Below, piece by piece: positions 1-8,205 of a stretch of 64,000 nucleotides of DNA. The DNA lies in assembly GCA_910584485.1 (NCBI GenBank), contig CAJUAV010000004.1:48784-112783 (forward strand), in the 5' to 3' direction. Both the position numbers and the translations under genes were made by a program. The notes below the pieces were generated by a model. That model did not search any database. It had not been told where the DNA came from and saw only the letters and a list, made by a program, of their open reading frames with translations. Every line of letters starts with the position of its first letter. Position 1 is the stretch's first letter. Source of the DNA: an uncultured Alistipes sp. Lineage in GTDB: Bacteria; Bacteroidota; Bacteroidia; Bacteroidales; Rikenellaceae.

Positions 1-138
1 GATACTCCCGCTCGGCAAAATGCGAACTATGTTTGCTTTTGCCCTCGCTTATTCGGGATCTTGGACTGCATCCGAGATACTCCCGCTCGGCAAAATGCGA
101 ACTATGTTTGCTTTTGCCCTCGCTTATTCGTATCTTCG
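1..138 (+). repeat. 75-bp tandem repeat carrying promoter parts
   Basis: Two copies lie head to tail with a period of 75 bp (copies start at 1 and 76). Each copy begins GATACTCCCGCTCGGC and runs to the segment CTCGCTTATTC. The reverse complement of the same unit occurs three times at 43114-43275, also with a 75-bp period. The last copy, next to the gene, ends exactly at a -7 box. The other copy has a decayed box at the same place. Confidence 0.9.
107..138 (+). promoter_or_regulatory. Promoter of first M3 peptidase
   Basis: A -33 TTTG (107-110) and a -7 TATCTTCG (131-138) are 20 bp apart, the usual Bacteroidetes spacing. The -33 box and the whole spacer belong to the 75-bp repeat. The expected transcript starts about 65 bp before the ATG at 209. 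Confidence 0.7.
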
Positions 139-208
139 CATGTCGATTGTGCCGCAGGTGTTGCGGCGCAAAGATAGCGAAATTTCGAAACAAACATATA
201 CCCGACCC

Positions 209-2350
209 ATGAAACGCTTCGCCGTTCTTCTTCTGTTTTTGACCGCCATGACCTGCGTATCGTGCAACCGCCGGCAGGCCGCCGCGGAAAATCCGCTGCT
301 GGCCGCCTGGGAGACCCCCTACGGGGTGCCCCCCTTCGATCGGATCCGTCCCGAACATTTCCGTCCCGCCTTCGAAGAGGCGATGCGCCGCCACGAGGCG
401 GAGATCGAGGCCGTCGCCTCGAATTCCGAGGCGCCGACCTTCGACAACACGATCCTCGCGCTCGACGACGCGGGCCGCGACCTGGAGCGGGTCTCCCTCG
501 TCTTCGGGATGCTCTCGGCCGCCGAGACGAACGACGAGCTGCAGGCGATCGAGGCGGAGATGATGCCCCGCCTGACGGCCCACGGCGACCGCATCCGCCT
601 GAACGAGCGGCTCTTCGCCCGCGTCAAAACCCTCTACGACCGTCGGCCCGAATTGGGGCTCGATGCGGCGCAGGAGCGGCTGCTGAAGAAGAGCTACGAC
701 GAGTTCGTGCGGGCGGGCGCCCTGCTCGACGAGGCGCAGAAGGAGCGCCTGCGCGCCATCAACGAAGCGCTCTCGACGACGGCCGTGCGCTTCGGGCAGC
801 ACCTGCTGGCCGAGAACAACGCCTTCGCGCTGGAGCTTTCGGCCGACGAACTCGACGGCCTGCCGACGAGCGTGCGCGACGCCGCCCGCGAAGCGGCCGA
901 AGCGGCGGGCAAGTCGGGCAAATACCTCTTCACGCTGCACAAACCGAGCCTGCTGCCCTTCCTGACCTATTCGTCGCGGCGCGACCTGCGCGAGCGGCTC
1001 TACGAAGGCTACCTGAACCGCGGCGCCAACGGCGATGCGAACGACAATCGCGCGCTCATCAACGATTTCATTCGCCTGCGGACCGAGAAGGCCCACCTGC
1101 TGGGCTACCCGAGCTACGCCGACTACGTGGTGGCCGACCAGATGGCGGGGACGACGAAGGCCGTCTACCGGCTGCTGGAGGAGATCTGGACCCCTGCGCT
1201 GGAGCGGGCGAAAGGCGAACTCGAGGCGATGCGGACGCTCTTCGCGCAGGACCACCCCGACGAGCAGTTCGCCTCGTGGGACTGGTGGTACTACGCCGAG
1301 AAGGTGCGCCGCCGCGATTATGCGCTCGACGAGGCGATGCTCGCCCCCTATTTCTCGCTCGAGAACGTGCGCAGCGGCATCTTCTTCCTCGCCAACCGCC
1401 TCTACGGCATCACCTTCCGACCGATCGTCGTGCCCGTCTACCACGAGGAGGTCTCGGCCTACGAGGTCCTCGACAGCGACGATTCGCACCTCGGCGTCCT
1501 CTATTTCGATTTCCATCCCCGTGCCGGCAAGGGGCAGGGAGCGTGGTGCGGCAACTACGTCGAACAGAGCTACCGCGACGGCGAACGCGTGGCGCCCGTC
1601 GTCTCGATCGTCTGCAACTTCACGCGCCCGACCGCCTCGACGCCCGCCCTGCTGACCCTCGACGAGGCCGAAACCCTCTTCCACGAGTTCGGCCATGCGC
1701 TCCATTTCCTCTTCCACGACGTGCGGTACCGCGGCCTGGCGGAGGTCGAGGGCGATTTCGTCGAGCTGCCCTCGCAGGTGATGGAGAACTGGGCCTTCCA
1801 TCCCGAGGTGCTGAAGCACTACGCCGTCCACTACCGCACGGGCGAGGTGATTCCCGATGCCCTCGTCGCCAAGCTGCGCCGCAGCGAGCTCTTCAACCAG
1901 GGCTTCGCCACGACCGAGCTCATCGCCGCGTCGCTCTCGGACCTCGACATCCATTCGCTGACGACCTACGAGCCGATCGATCCCGCCGCCTTCGAACGCA
2001 AGGCGCTCAACGAGCGCCGCGGGCTGATTCCCGAGATCGAGCCGCGCTACCGCTATCCCTATTTCAGCCACATTTTCGACGGCGGCTACTCGGCGGGCTA
2101 CTATTTCTATACGTGGGCCGAGGTGCTCGACAAGGATGCCTTCGAGGCCTTCCGCGAGAGCGGCGACCTCTTCAACCGCGAAATCGCGGCGCGCTTCCGC
2201 CGACTGCTGGCGAGCGGCGGCACGCAGGACGGCATGACCCTCTACCGCACCTTCCGCGGCAAGGATCCCGACAAGCGGGCGATGCTGCGCGGCCGCGGCC
2301 TGCTGGCCGAGGAGCCCGAACAGGCCGACACGACGCCTGCGGCCGAGTAA
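209..2350 (+). CDS. dcp: M3 family metallopeptidase (Dcp-like), lipoprotein
   Basis: A zinc peptidase of about 713 residues in the M3 family (oligopeptidase A / peptidyl-dipeptidase Dcp), which cuts short peptides. The start at 209 is chosen because it gives a lipoprotein signal peptide ending LTAMTCVSC, with Cys as the lipidation site, and lies after the promoter. The frame stays open upstream into the repeat without a plausible signal. The zinc motif HEFGH is at about residues 492-496, and the downstream GDFVELPSQ segment supplies the third ligand region. The length matches the family (about 680-720). A paralogue follows directly in the same direction, so the pair probably arose by duplication. 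Peptide scavenging at the periplasm or outer membrane is inferred from the lipoprotein signal. Confidence 0.93.
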   Translation: MKRFAVLLLFLTAMTCVSCNRRQAAAENPLLAAWETPYGVPPFDRIRPEHFRPAFEEAMRRHEAEIEAVASNSEAPTFDNTILALDDAGRDLERVSLVFGMLSAAETNDELQAIEAEMMPRLTAHGDRIRLNERLFARVKTLYDRRPELGLDAAQERLLKKSYDEFVRAGALLDEAQKERLRAINEALSTTAVRFGQHLLAENNAFALELSADELDGLPTSVRDAAREAAEAAGKSGKYLFTLHKPSLLPFLTYSSRRDLRERLYEGYLNRGANGDANDNRALINDFIRLRTEKAHLLGYPSYADYVVADQMAGTTKAVYRLLEEIWTPALERAKGELEAMRTLFAQDHPDEQFASWDWWYYAEKVRRRDYALDEAMLAPYFSLENVRSGIFFLANRLYGITFRPIVVPVYHEEVSAYEVLDSDDSHLGVLYFDFHPRAGKGQGAWCGNYVEQSYRDGERVAPVVSIVCNFTRPTASTPALLTLDEAETLFHEFGHALHFLFHDVRYRGLAEVEGDFVELPSQVMENWAFHPEVLKHYAVHYRTGEVIPDALVAKLRRSELFNQGFATTELIAASLSDLDIHSLTTYEPIDPAAFERKALNERRGLIPEIEPRYRYPYFSHIFDGGYSAGYYFYTWAEVLDKDAFEAFRESGDLFNREIAARFRRLLASGGTQDGMTLYRTFRGKDPDKRAMLRGRGLLAEEPEQADTTPAAE

Positions 2351-2489
2351 TTCCGAACGTGGGGAGGGGCTGCGACCGAACGAAGAGGGGCGCGGCGAGA
2401 GGCGTCCGCAATAGAACGGCAGCGACGCCCGCGACCGAGCGGGGGGCGACCGGGCGGGGGGGCGGCCCGACTGCCGAACCGACCGTTAT

Positions 2490-2577
2490 TTGACTACCGC
2501 TTGACTGCCGCCTGACTGCCGCCTGACTGCCGCCTGACCGCCGCCCGATCGTTGTTTGACCGCCGATCGACTGCCCA
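2490..2577 (+). repeat. 11-bp minisatellite, about 8 units
   Basis: Eight imperfect units of 11 bp based on CTGACTGCCGC fill most of the gap between the two M3 peptidase genes. Since 11 is not a multiple of three, coding is unlikely. The rest of the 330-bp gap is GC-rich and shows no gene; no clear -7 box was found for the second peptidase. Confidence 0.8.
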
Positions 2578-2680
2578 ACCGACCGCAGCCGAATCGCCGC
2601 CCGCCGAACCATCCGCGGTGCCCGCTGTCGGACGCCGCATACGAAACCGAACGAAGAAACCGTTAAACCAAGCAAAAGAG

Positions 2681-4798
2681 ATGAAAAAATTCTGTATCAT
2701 GGCATGTACCCTGCTGGCTGCCTCCTGCGCGGATCGCTCGATTCCGCAGGCGCAGTATCCCGAACTGGATACGACCAATCCGCTGCTCGCCGAGTGGCAG
2801 ACGCCCCATGCGACGCCTCCCTTCTCGCAGATCCGGCTCGAGCACTACGAACCCGCCGTCGACGCGGCGATCGCCTGCTCGCGCGCCGAGCTCGACGCGA
2901 TCGTGAACAACCCCGAGAAGCCGACCTTCGGCAACACGATTCTGGCGCTGGAGCGTCAGGGCGCCCTCCTGGGCCGCATCACGGGGATCTTCTACAACCT
3001 GCTCGAGGCCGATTCGTCGGACGAGATGCAGCAGATCGCCCTGCGCATGCAGCCGAAGCTGACCGAGCTCAACAACGATATTTCGCTCGATCCCGCGCTC
3101 TTCGCCCGCGTCAAGGCGGTCTACGAACATCCCGGGCTCGGTCTGACGAAGGCCGAAAAGAAGCTGCTGGAGGATACCTACCGGGGCTTCGCCCGCAGCG
3201 GCGCCGCCCTCTCGGAGGCCGATAAGGAGCTCTACCGCACCTATTCGAACGAACTTTCGTCGCTGACGCTCCGTTTCGGTCAGAACGCGCTGGCCGCCAC
3301 GAACGCCTTCACGCTCAACATCACCGATCCGAAGCGCGTGGCCGAGCTCCCCGAGTTCGTGCGCGAGGCGCTGGCCGCCGAGGCGAAGGCGCGCGGCGAA
3401 AAGGGGTGGACCGTGACCCTTCAGGCGCCGAGCTACATTCCGTTCCTCACCTACTCGTCGGACCGTGCGCTGAAGGAGCAGCTGTGGCGCGCCTCCAACT
3501 CGCGGGCGCTGGGCGGCGAGTTCGACAACACGGAGGTGATCCGCGGCATCGTCAACACGCGCCTGAAGATCGCCAACCTGCTCGGCTACGAAACCTACGC
3601 CGACTACGTGCTGGAGCGCCGCATGGCCGAAAAGCGGCAGACGGTCACCGATTTCCTCGACGAGCTGCTGGCCGCCACGAAGGAGTACGCCGACGCCGAC
3701 TACCGCATGCTGAACGACTATGCCGCCACGCTCGGCTTCGAGGGGCCGCTCATGCCGTGGGACTGGGCCTACTACAGCGAAAAGTACAAGGATGCGAAAT
3801 ACGCCTTGAGCGACGAGGCGGTCAAACCCTATTTCAAGCTCGAGAACGTCAAGCGGGGCGTCTTCCTGCTGGCCGAGAAGCTCTACGGGCTGAAATTCAC
3901 CGAAAACCCCGCCATCGAGGTCTACCACCCCGAGGTGACGGCCTACGACGTGACGGACGAGACGGGCCGCTTCATGGCGGTGCTCTACCTCGATTTCCAT
4001 CCCCGCGCCTCGAAGCGTGCGGGGGCGTGGATGACCGAGTTCCGCGGGGCGAAGATCGAAGAGGGCGTCGAGACGCGTCCGCTCGTCTCGCTCGTGATGA
4101 ACTTCTCGAAGCCGACCGAGACGAAGCCGTCGCTGCTCACCTTCGACGAGGCGGAGACCTTCCTGCACGAGTTCGGCCACGCGCTGCACGGCATGCTGGG
4201 CGAGGGCGAGTTCGAATCGCAGACGGGAACGTCGGTCTACCGCGATTTCGTCGAGCTGCCCTCGCAGCTCATGGAGAACTGGGCCACGGAGAAGGAGTTC
4301 CTCGATCTGTGGGCCGTCCACTACGATACGGGCGAACCGATCCCCGCCGAGCTCGTCGGACGCATCGTCGCCGCACAGAACTACCTGGCCGCCTACGCCA
4401 ACGTGCGCCAGCTCTCGTTCGGCCTGACGGACATGGCCTGGCATACGCTGACCGAGCCCTTCGAGGGCGACGTGGCCGCCTTCGAGCGCGCCTCGATGGC
4501 GCCCGCGCAGGTGCTGCCCGTGGTCGACGGCACGGCGATGAACACCGCCTTCACCCACATCTTCTCGGGCGGCTACGCCGCGGGGTACTACGGCTACAAG
4601 TGGGCCGAGGTGCTGGAGGCCGACGCCTTCTCGCTCTTCAAGGAGAAGGGGATCTTCAACCGCGAGGTGTCGGGCTCGTTCCGCGAAAACGTCCTCTCGA
4701 AGGGCGGCACGGAGCATCCGATGACGCTCTACGTCCGTTTCCGCGGCCACAAGCCCTCGACGCAGGCGCTCATCGACAAGATGCAGCTCGGCAAGTAG
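2681..4798 (+). CDS. dcp: M3 family metallopeptidase (Dcp-like), lipoprotein
   Basis: Second tandem M3 peptidase, about 705 residues. The ATG at 2681 opens a lipoprotein signal (MKKFCIMACTLLAASC, Cys lipidated). The zinc motif HEFGH is at about residues 496-500, followed by RDFVELPSQLMENW, which is nearly the same as in the upstream paralogue. The two proteins share the pattern of blocks along the whole length (NPLLAEWQTP, the DFHPRA segment, HIFSGGYAAGYY) but diverge between them. Same role inferred: hydrolysis of oligopeptides outside the cytoplasm. It ends before a strong hairpin shared with the convergent gene. Confidence 0.93.
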   Translation: MKKFCIMACTLLAASCADRSIPQAQYPELDTTNPLLAEWQTPHATPPFSQIRLEHYEPAVDAAIACSRAELDAIVNNPEKPTFGNTILALERQGALLGRITGIFYNLLEADSSDEMQQIALRMQPKLTELNNDISLDPALFARVKAVYEHPGLGLTKAEKKLLEDTYRGFARSGAALSEADKELYRTYSNELSSLTLRFGQNALAATNAFTLNITDPKRVAELPEFVREALAAEAKARGEKGWTVTLQAPSYIPFLTYSSDRALKEQLWRASNSRALGGEFDNTEVIRGIVNTRLKIANLLGYETYADYVLERRMAEKRQTVTDFLDELLAATKEYADADYRMLNDYAATLGFEGPLMPWDWAYYSEKYKDAKYALSDEAVKPYFKLENVKRGVFLLAEKLYGLKFTENPAIEVYHPEVTAYDVTDETGRFMAVLYLDFHPRASKRAGAWMTEFRGAKIEEGVETRPLVSLVMNFSKPTETKPSLLTFDEAETFLHEFGHALHGMLGEGEFESQTGTSVYRDFVELPSQLMENWATEKEFLDLWAVHYDTGEPIPAELVGRIVAAQNYLAAYANVRQLSFGLTDMAWHTLTEPFEGDVAAFERASMAPAQVLPVVDGTAMNTAFTHIFSGGYAAGYYGYKWAEVLEADAFSLFKEKGIFNREVSGSFRENVLSKGGTEHPMTLYVRFRGHKPSTQALIDKMQLGK

Positions 4799-4820
4799 GC
4801 TGCGCGGCCGAAACACATGC

Positions 4821-4853
4821 GACGGCGCCCCTTTTCGAAAAAGGGGCGCCGTC
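4821..4853. terminator. Bidirectional rho-independent terminator
   Basis: An inverted repeat built on GACGGCGCCCCTTTT and its complement, with a short loop. It lies between convergent genes (peptidase and DUF4435) and can serve both, although the T tracts are inside the stem. Confidence 0.75.
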
Positions 4854-4872
4854 GTCGTCTTTGCGGGAGAGG

Positions 4873-5928
4873 CTATTTCTGCTGCGGGCTTCGCTCGCGG
4901 CCGAGCCGCTCGACGGCGGCGGCGAGGTAGCGCTCGATATCCTCCTTGAGTTGCAGGTAGAGCGGACACTCGGTGTAGTTCTCGTTGTCGAGCAGTACGT
5001 CGCGGATCGAGCGCAGCGAGTTGTTGTAGTTGGCCAGTTCGTTTTTCAGGGCCACCCCCTTCTTCTCCGAGGCGTGGATGCGCGCCAGGGCCATCTGCCG
5101 CAGCTTGTCGCAGACCGTGTTGAGGCAGACCATCACCACGTTGTCCATGAGCGTGTGGCCGTGCATGTAGAGGTAGGTCGTTTCGGGGGTCAGGCCGCGT
5201 CGGAGCAGCTGCCGTTCGAAGGCCTCCATGGGGGCGATCATCGCGGGATTCCGCTGCCGCAGCATCCGCTCGCGGCGGGCGACGTTGCGGCCGAGCCACA
5301 GCAGCGTGTTGTCGCCGTTCTGCGAGAGGTCGAGGTAGCCCAGCCGCACCGCCGCCTTGAAATCGGCGAGCGGAAAGACGTGCTCGGAGGCCATCTGCGC
5401 CGAGTAGGCGTACCAGACGAAGAGCGGGTAGATCGCCCGCGAGTAGCCCGCCATGAAGCGGACGAAATCGAAGATGCGCGTGTCGTTCTTGGTCGCCTTG
5501 ACGCAGACGTTGTGCAGCGAGGGGGCGTAGCAGAGGTAGTTCTCGGTGGCGTAGGCGTAGGTGTGGAAGAGGAAGGGCGAGCCGTTCACGAGGCGCGACT
5601 GCTCGGTGGCGCGGTCGAAGAGGTGGTCGAAATCCGAATCGACGCAGAGCAGCAGCTCCTCCGACGAGCGGGGAATCATGCTCAACAGGATCTTCTTGCC
5701 CTTCGGCAGGTCGCCGCGATCGGGCACCGAGATCTCGAAACGCAGGTAGGGGTTGCGGAAATGGTCGAAGATCGAACGCCAAAAGGCGACGTCCTCGTAG
5801 CCCTCGACGTAGACGCGGACCAGGTGTTTGTCGGAGGTGTCGGGCAGCGGCAGCGGCAGCCCCGGGTTGTGGTCGGTTTCGCCGAAGGGGTTCAGCCGCC
5901 GCAGGGTATCGGTGAATTTGTTGGCCAT
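4873..5928 (-). CDS. DUF4435 domain protein (TOPRIM-like)
   Basis: A 351-residue protein. Its N-terminal half carries the DUF4435 signature: VYVEGYEDVAFWR (acidic residue of a TOPRIM-like fold) at about residues 53-65, LLCVDSDFDHL (the DxD motif) near 110, and the TENYLC motif near 150. DUF4435 is the effector domain (AriB) of the PARIS anti-phage system, where it works with an AAA15 ATPase (AriA). No such ATPase is adjacent here. The neighbour upstream is a membrane protein 27 bp away on the same strand, so the two are probably co-transcribed. Nuclease or RNase activity is known for family members and only inferred here. The C-terminal half is helical and not recognised. Confidence 0.8.
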   Translation of the reverse strand: MANKFTDTLRRLNPFGETDHNPGLPLPLPDTSDKHLVRVYVEGYEDVAFWRSIFDHFRNPYLRFEISVPDRGDLPKGKKILLSMIPRSSEELLLCVDSDFDHLFDRATEQSRLVNGSPFLFHTYAYATENYLCYAPSLHNVCVKATKNDTRIFDFVRFMAGYSRAIYPLFVWYAYSAQMASEHVFPLADFKAAVRLGYLDLSQNGDNTLLWLGRNVARRERMLRQRNPAMIAPMEAFERQLLRRGLTPETTYLYMHGHTLMDNVVMVCLNTVCDKLRQMALARIHASEKKGVALKNELANYNNSLRSIRDVLLDNENYTECPLYLQLKEDIERYLAAAVERLGRERSPQQK

Positions 5929-5955
5929 GAGCGTGGTCGGAATGCGGGGGGGCGG

Positions 5956-7371
5956 TCAGCGCAGTTCGCCCTCCTCGGTTTCGGTGGTCGTGCGCTTCTC
6001 GGAGCCGACGAGCTCCCCCGTAAAGCGGTGCTTCCAGTGGTGGCCGCATTCGCCGCAGGTGTATTCGTCGCGATACATCCGGTAATATCGGATGCGGTGG
6101 ATGCGGGTGGTCGTCTCCCGATAGCGCAGGCTGTCGCCTGCGGAGGAATGCTCCTCTTCGTTGTGCGTTTCGTGGTCGTGTTCGCTGCGAACGCCGTCCT
6201 TGAACCGCCCGTTGAAATGGACGTTGTCGTAGGCGTGGCACCGCGAGCAGCGCCAGTAGAGGGGCATCGTGCGTCCGAGCAGCGACCAGAGCCAGACGCC
6301 TCCCGCGACGAGGTAGCCCGCGGCGGCGCTGTCGGTGACCGCCGCGGCGACGGGCCGCACCAGGACGAACGCGACCAGCGTGTGCATGAGCACGTGCCAC
6401 AGCCAGATATAGCCGTTCGGGAACGAGCGGTCGTAGATCATGCGCTGCTCGATGGCGGGTTGTCGGCGGGTATACCAGACGACGGCGGCGGCGCCCAGGA
6501 GCATCAGGCCGAGCGTTCCGAGGGCGCCGACGCCCCCTTTGACCGCGTGCAGCGCCTCGATCTGTTCGGCGAGCGTCGGCAGGAGGAGCCAGGCCGCGAT
6601 CCCCTGCAGCAGCGAACGGGGCAGCGGCTTGCGGATTTTCAGGAAGAGCAGGACGAACACGAGCAGCAGGCCGCCGCCCATGACGGCGAGCACGATGCTC
6701 GAAACGGTGCGCATGAGCGCCCCCTCCTCCTCCTGCGCCTGTCGTTCGGCCGCTACGGCCGTGCGGACCTCGGCGGCGAGCCGTTCGATGCGCTCCGCCT
6801 CGCGCCGTTCGGCCGCCGTGAGGGCTCCTTCGTAGCGAAAGCGGCGGCGGATGAAGGGTCGTTCGTTGCAGGGTTCGTAGCCGTAGAGCCAGTTGCCGCG
6901 GGCGTCGCACAGGCTGTCGGCCGTGTCGAAAGCGGCCGAGCGGGGAATGTCGTAGGTGCCGAGGTAGTGCTGTTGCCGCCGCAATTCGGGGGTGAAAGCC
7001 GTTTGCGTGCAGCGCCGCACGAGCGTATCGGAGCAGGGAACGCCGTTGCGCTCGTAGTCGTAGGCGCGCAGCTCGATCGGTCGGCCCTCCTCGTCGTAAA
7101 AGAGGGTGTCGACGTGGAGCTTTTTCGGGCCGTGGGCGAGCTCGAAGCGGTCGGCGACGATCCGGCCCTCGGCGTCGAACCAGCTGCTCCGCGTCGCCCG
7201 ATCGACCTGCTCGCAGACGATGATGCGCTGGCGGACGGGGCCCGCGAACGATTCGATTTCGGCGAACGAGCGCGGGGTGAGCGGTCCCGCGGCGCTCCGG
7301 TCGGGGAGGGCGGCGGCATACAGGGGGGCGAGGGCGAGCAGGAGCGCGGCGGCGTGTCGGAACGGTTTCAT
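5956..7371 (-). CDS. Membrane protein with zinc-ribbon Cys pairs, unknown function
   Basis: 471 residues, not assigned to a named family. It begins with a signal peptide or first membrane segment (MKPFRHAAALLLALAPLYAA). A soluble part of about 200 residues follows, with charged coiled-coil sequence at its end. Then come three or four membrane segments (around VLAVMGGGLLLVFVLLFL, LGTLGLMLLGAAAVVWY, and two more). The C-terminal region has two Cys pairs, CSRC and CGEC, about 70 residues apart, a possible zinc site. It is the first gene of a probable operon with the DUF4435 gene. A start at 7371 fits the divergent promoter just upstream. Confidence 0.7.
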   Translation of the reverse strand: MKPFRHAAALLLALAPLYAAALPDRSAAGPLTPRSFAEIESFAGPVRQRIIVCEQVDRATRSSWFDAEGRIVADRFELAHGPKKLHVDTLFYDEEGRPIELRAYDYERNGVPCSDTLVRRCTQTAFTPELRRQQHYLGTYDIPRSAAFDTADSLCDARGNWLYGYEPCNERPFIRRRFRYEGALTAAERREAERIERLAAEVRTAVAAERQAQEEEGALMRTVSSIVLAVMGGGLLLVFVLLFLKIRKPLPRSLLQGIAAWLLLPTLAEQIEALHAVKGGVGALGTLGLMLLGAAAVVWYTRRQPAIEQRMIYDRSFPNGYIWLWHVLMHTLVAFVLVRPVAAAVTDSAAAGYLVAGGVWLWSLLGRTMPLYWRCSRCHAYDNVHFNGRFKDGVRSEHDHETHNEEEHSSAGDSLRYRETTTRIHRIRYYRMYRDEYTCGECGHHWKHRFTGELVGSEKRTTTETEEGELR

Positions 7372-7395
7372 GCGAAATCGGGGTCGGAATGTTCA

Positions 7396-7427
7396 CAAAG
7401 ATAATAATTTTCGTATTTTTGCGCAAA
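7396..7427 (-). promoter_or_regulatory. Promoter for the membrane protein/DUF4435 operon
   Basis: On the minus strand, a -33 TTTG (7427-7424) and a -7 TATCTTTG (7403-7396) with a 20-bp spacer. The -7 box ends 25 bp before the start codon at 7371. It interlocks with the plus-strand promoter at 7414. Confidence 0.75.
7414..7421 (+). promoter_or_regulatory. -7 box of the SUI1-type gene
   Basis: TATTTTTG fits TAnnTTTG. It lies inside the spacer of the minus-strand promoter, so the two divergent promoters occupy the same DNA face and may exclude each other. Confidence 0.6.
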
Positions 7428-7472
7428 CCGGCGAACGCACGGAACGCTTTTGCCGACGAATCGACGAACCGC

Positions 7473-7820
7473 ATGGCACAGAACGACTGGAAAGCAAGAC
7501 TGGGGATGGTCTACTCGACGAATCCCGATTTCGAATACCGCACCGAGCAGCGCGAGGAGCCTGCGACGCTGCCGCCCGAGCTGCAGGAGCTGCGCGTGTG
7601 GCTCGACCGCAAGCAGCGCGGCGGCAAGGTGGTGACGATCGTGCGGGGGTTCGTCGGGAGCGCCGACGACCTGGCCGAGCTGGCGCGGCTGCTCAAGACG
7701 AAATGCGGCGTGGGAGGCGCGGCCAAGGAGGGGGAGATCCTCATCCAGGGCGACCACCGCGACCGCGTGACGGAGCTGCTCCTTAAGAGCGGCTACCGCT
7801 GTAAGAAGGCAGGAGGCTGA
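7473..7820 (+). CDS. SUI1/YciH family translation initiation factor-like protein
   Basis: A 115-residue protein with an SUI1/eIF1 domain in its C-terminal three quarters: KQRGGKVVTIVRGF, LLKTKCGVGGAAK, GEILIQGDHRDRV and LLLKSGYRCKKAGG are the usual blocks of bacterial YciH proteins. The ATG at 7473 is preferred over the upstream in-frame ATG at 7389, because 7389 lies before the -7 box. Its role in bacteria is not settled; eIF1-like action on start-codon choice is known for the eukaryotic relatives. Confidence 0.9.
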   Translation: MAQNDWKARLGMVYSTNPDFEYRTEQREEPATLPPELQELRVWLDRKQRGGKVVTIVRGFVGSADDLAELARLLKTKCGVGGAAKEGEILIQGDHRDRVTELLLKSGYRCKKAGG

Positions 7821-8205
7821 AAAAAAGAAAAATGAAAGATTAAAAATTAAAAATGGGGGGGCGGGATGCCCTTGGGCGGAGGGCTGCTTCCCTGCCGGAG
7901 TTTGCCGCATGCCCGTCCGCTCGGCTGCGGGCCGAAGATGCGCTCGCACGGACGTGCGTGCGGCGAGTGCTCTTCCCGAGGGCTCTTGCAGCAGCTTCGA
8001 CCTCGCAAGAGGTCGCCGGGCCGAAGCCTCCGGCGGCGGAGGCCCGCATGAAGCGTTCCTCCGCAGGCTCCGACCCGTGTAAAGAGCATGCGGCCGAACG
8101 GATGGCGTGCAAGGACGCAGCCATCGGCAGGCCGCCTGCGCCCCGAATAATCCCGCTCCGCATTGCCCGACCGCCGTCGGAAACCGAAACGAACAAACAG
8201 ACCGC
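7821..8205. other. Gene-free stretch with interspersed repeat
   Basis: 385 bp without a convincing gene. It starts with an A-rich tract, a G7 run (7854-7860) and then GC-rich palindromic sequence, including the repeat at 7998-8047. Several frames are open by GC bias only. No clear -7 box for the gene at 8206 was found. Confidence 0.6.
7998..8047 (+). repeat. Double-hairpin GC-rich interspersed repeat
   Basis: The first stem is the palindrome GACCTCGCAAGAGGTC. The second is formed by GGGCCGAAGCCTCC and GGAGGCCCG. Closely related copies lie at 43532-43582 and 43679-43729, and looser ones at 43321-43368 and 18633-18685. Confidence 0.8.

Noticed and set aside
2663..7474. Very long open frames opposite or across real genes (also 3406-7404 plus, 8527-11166 minus, 27226-30489 minus)
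   Set aside because: They are antisense or off-frame shadows created by GC-rich codon use; no domain, no signal, Arg/Ala/Gly-rich composition.
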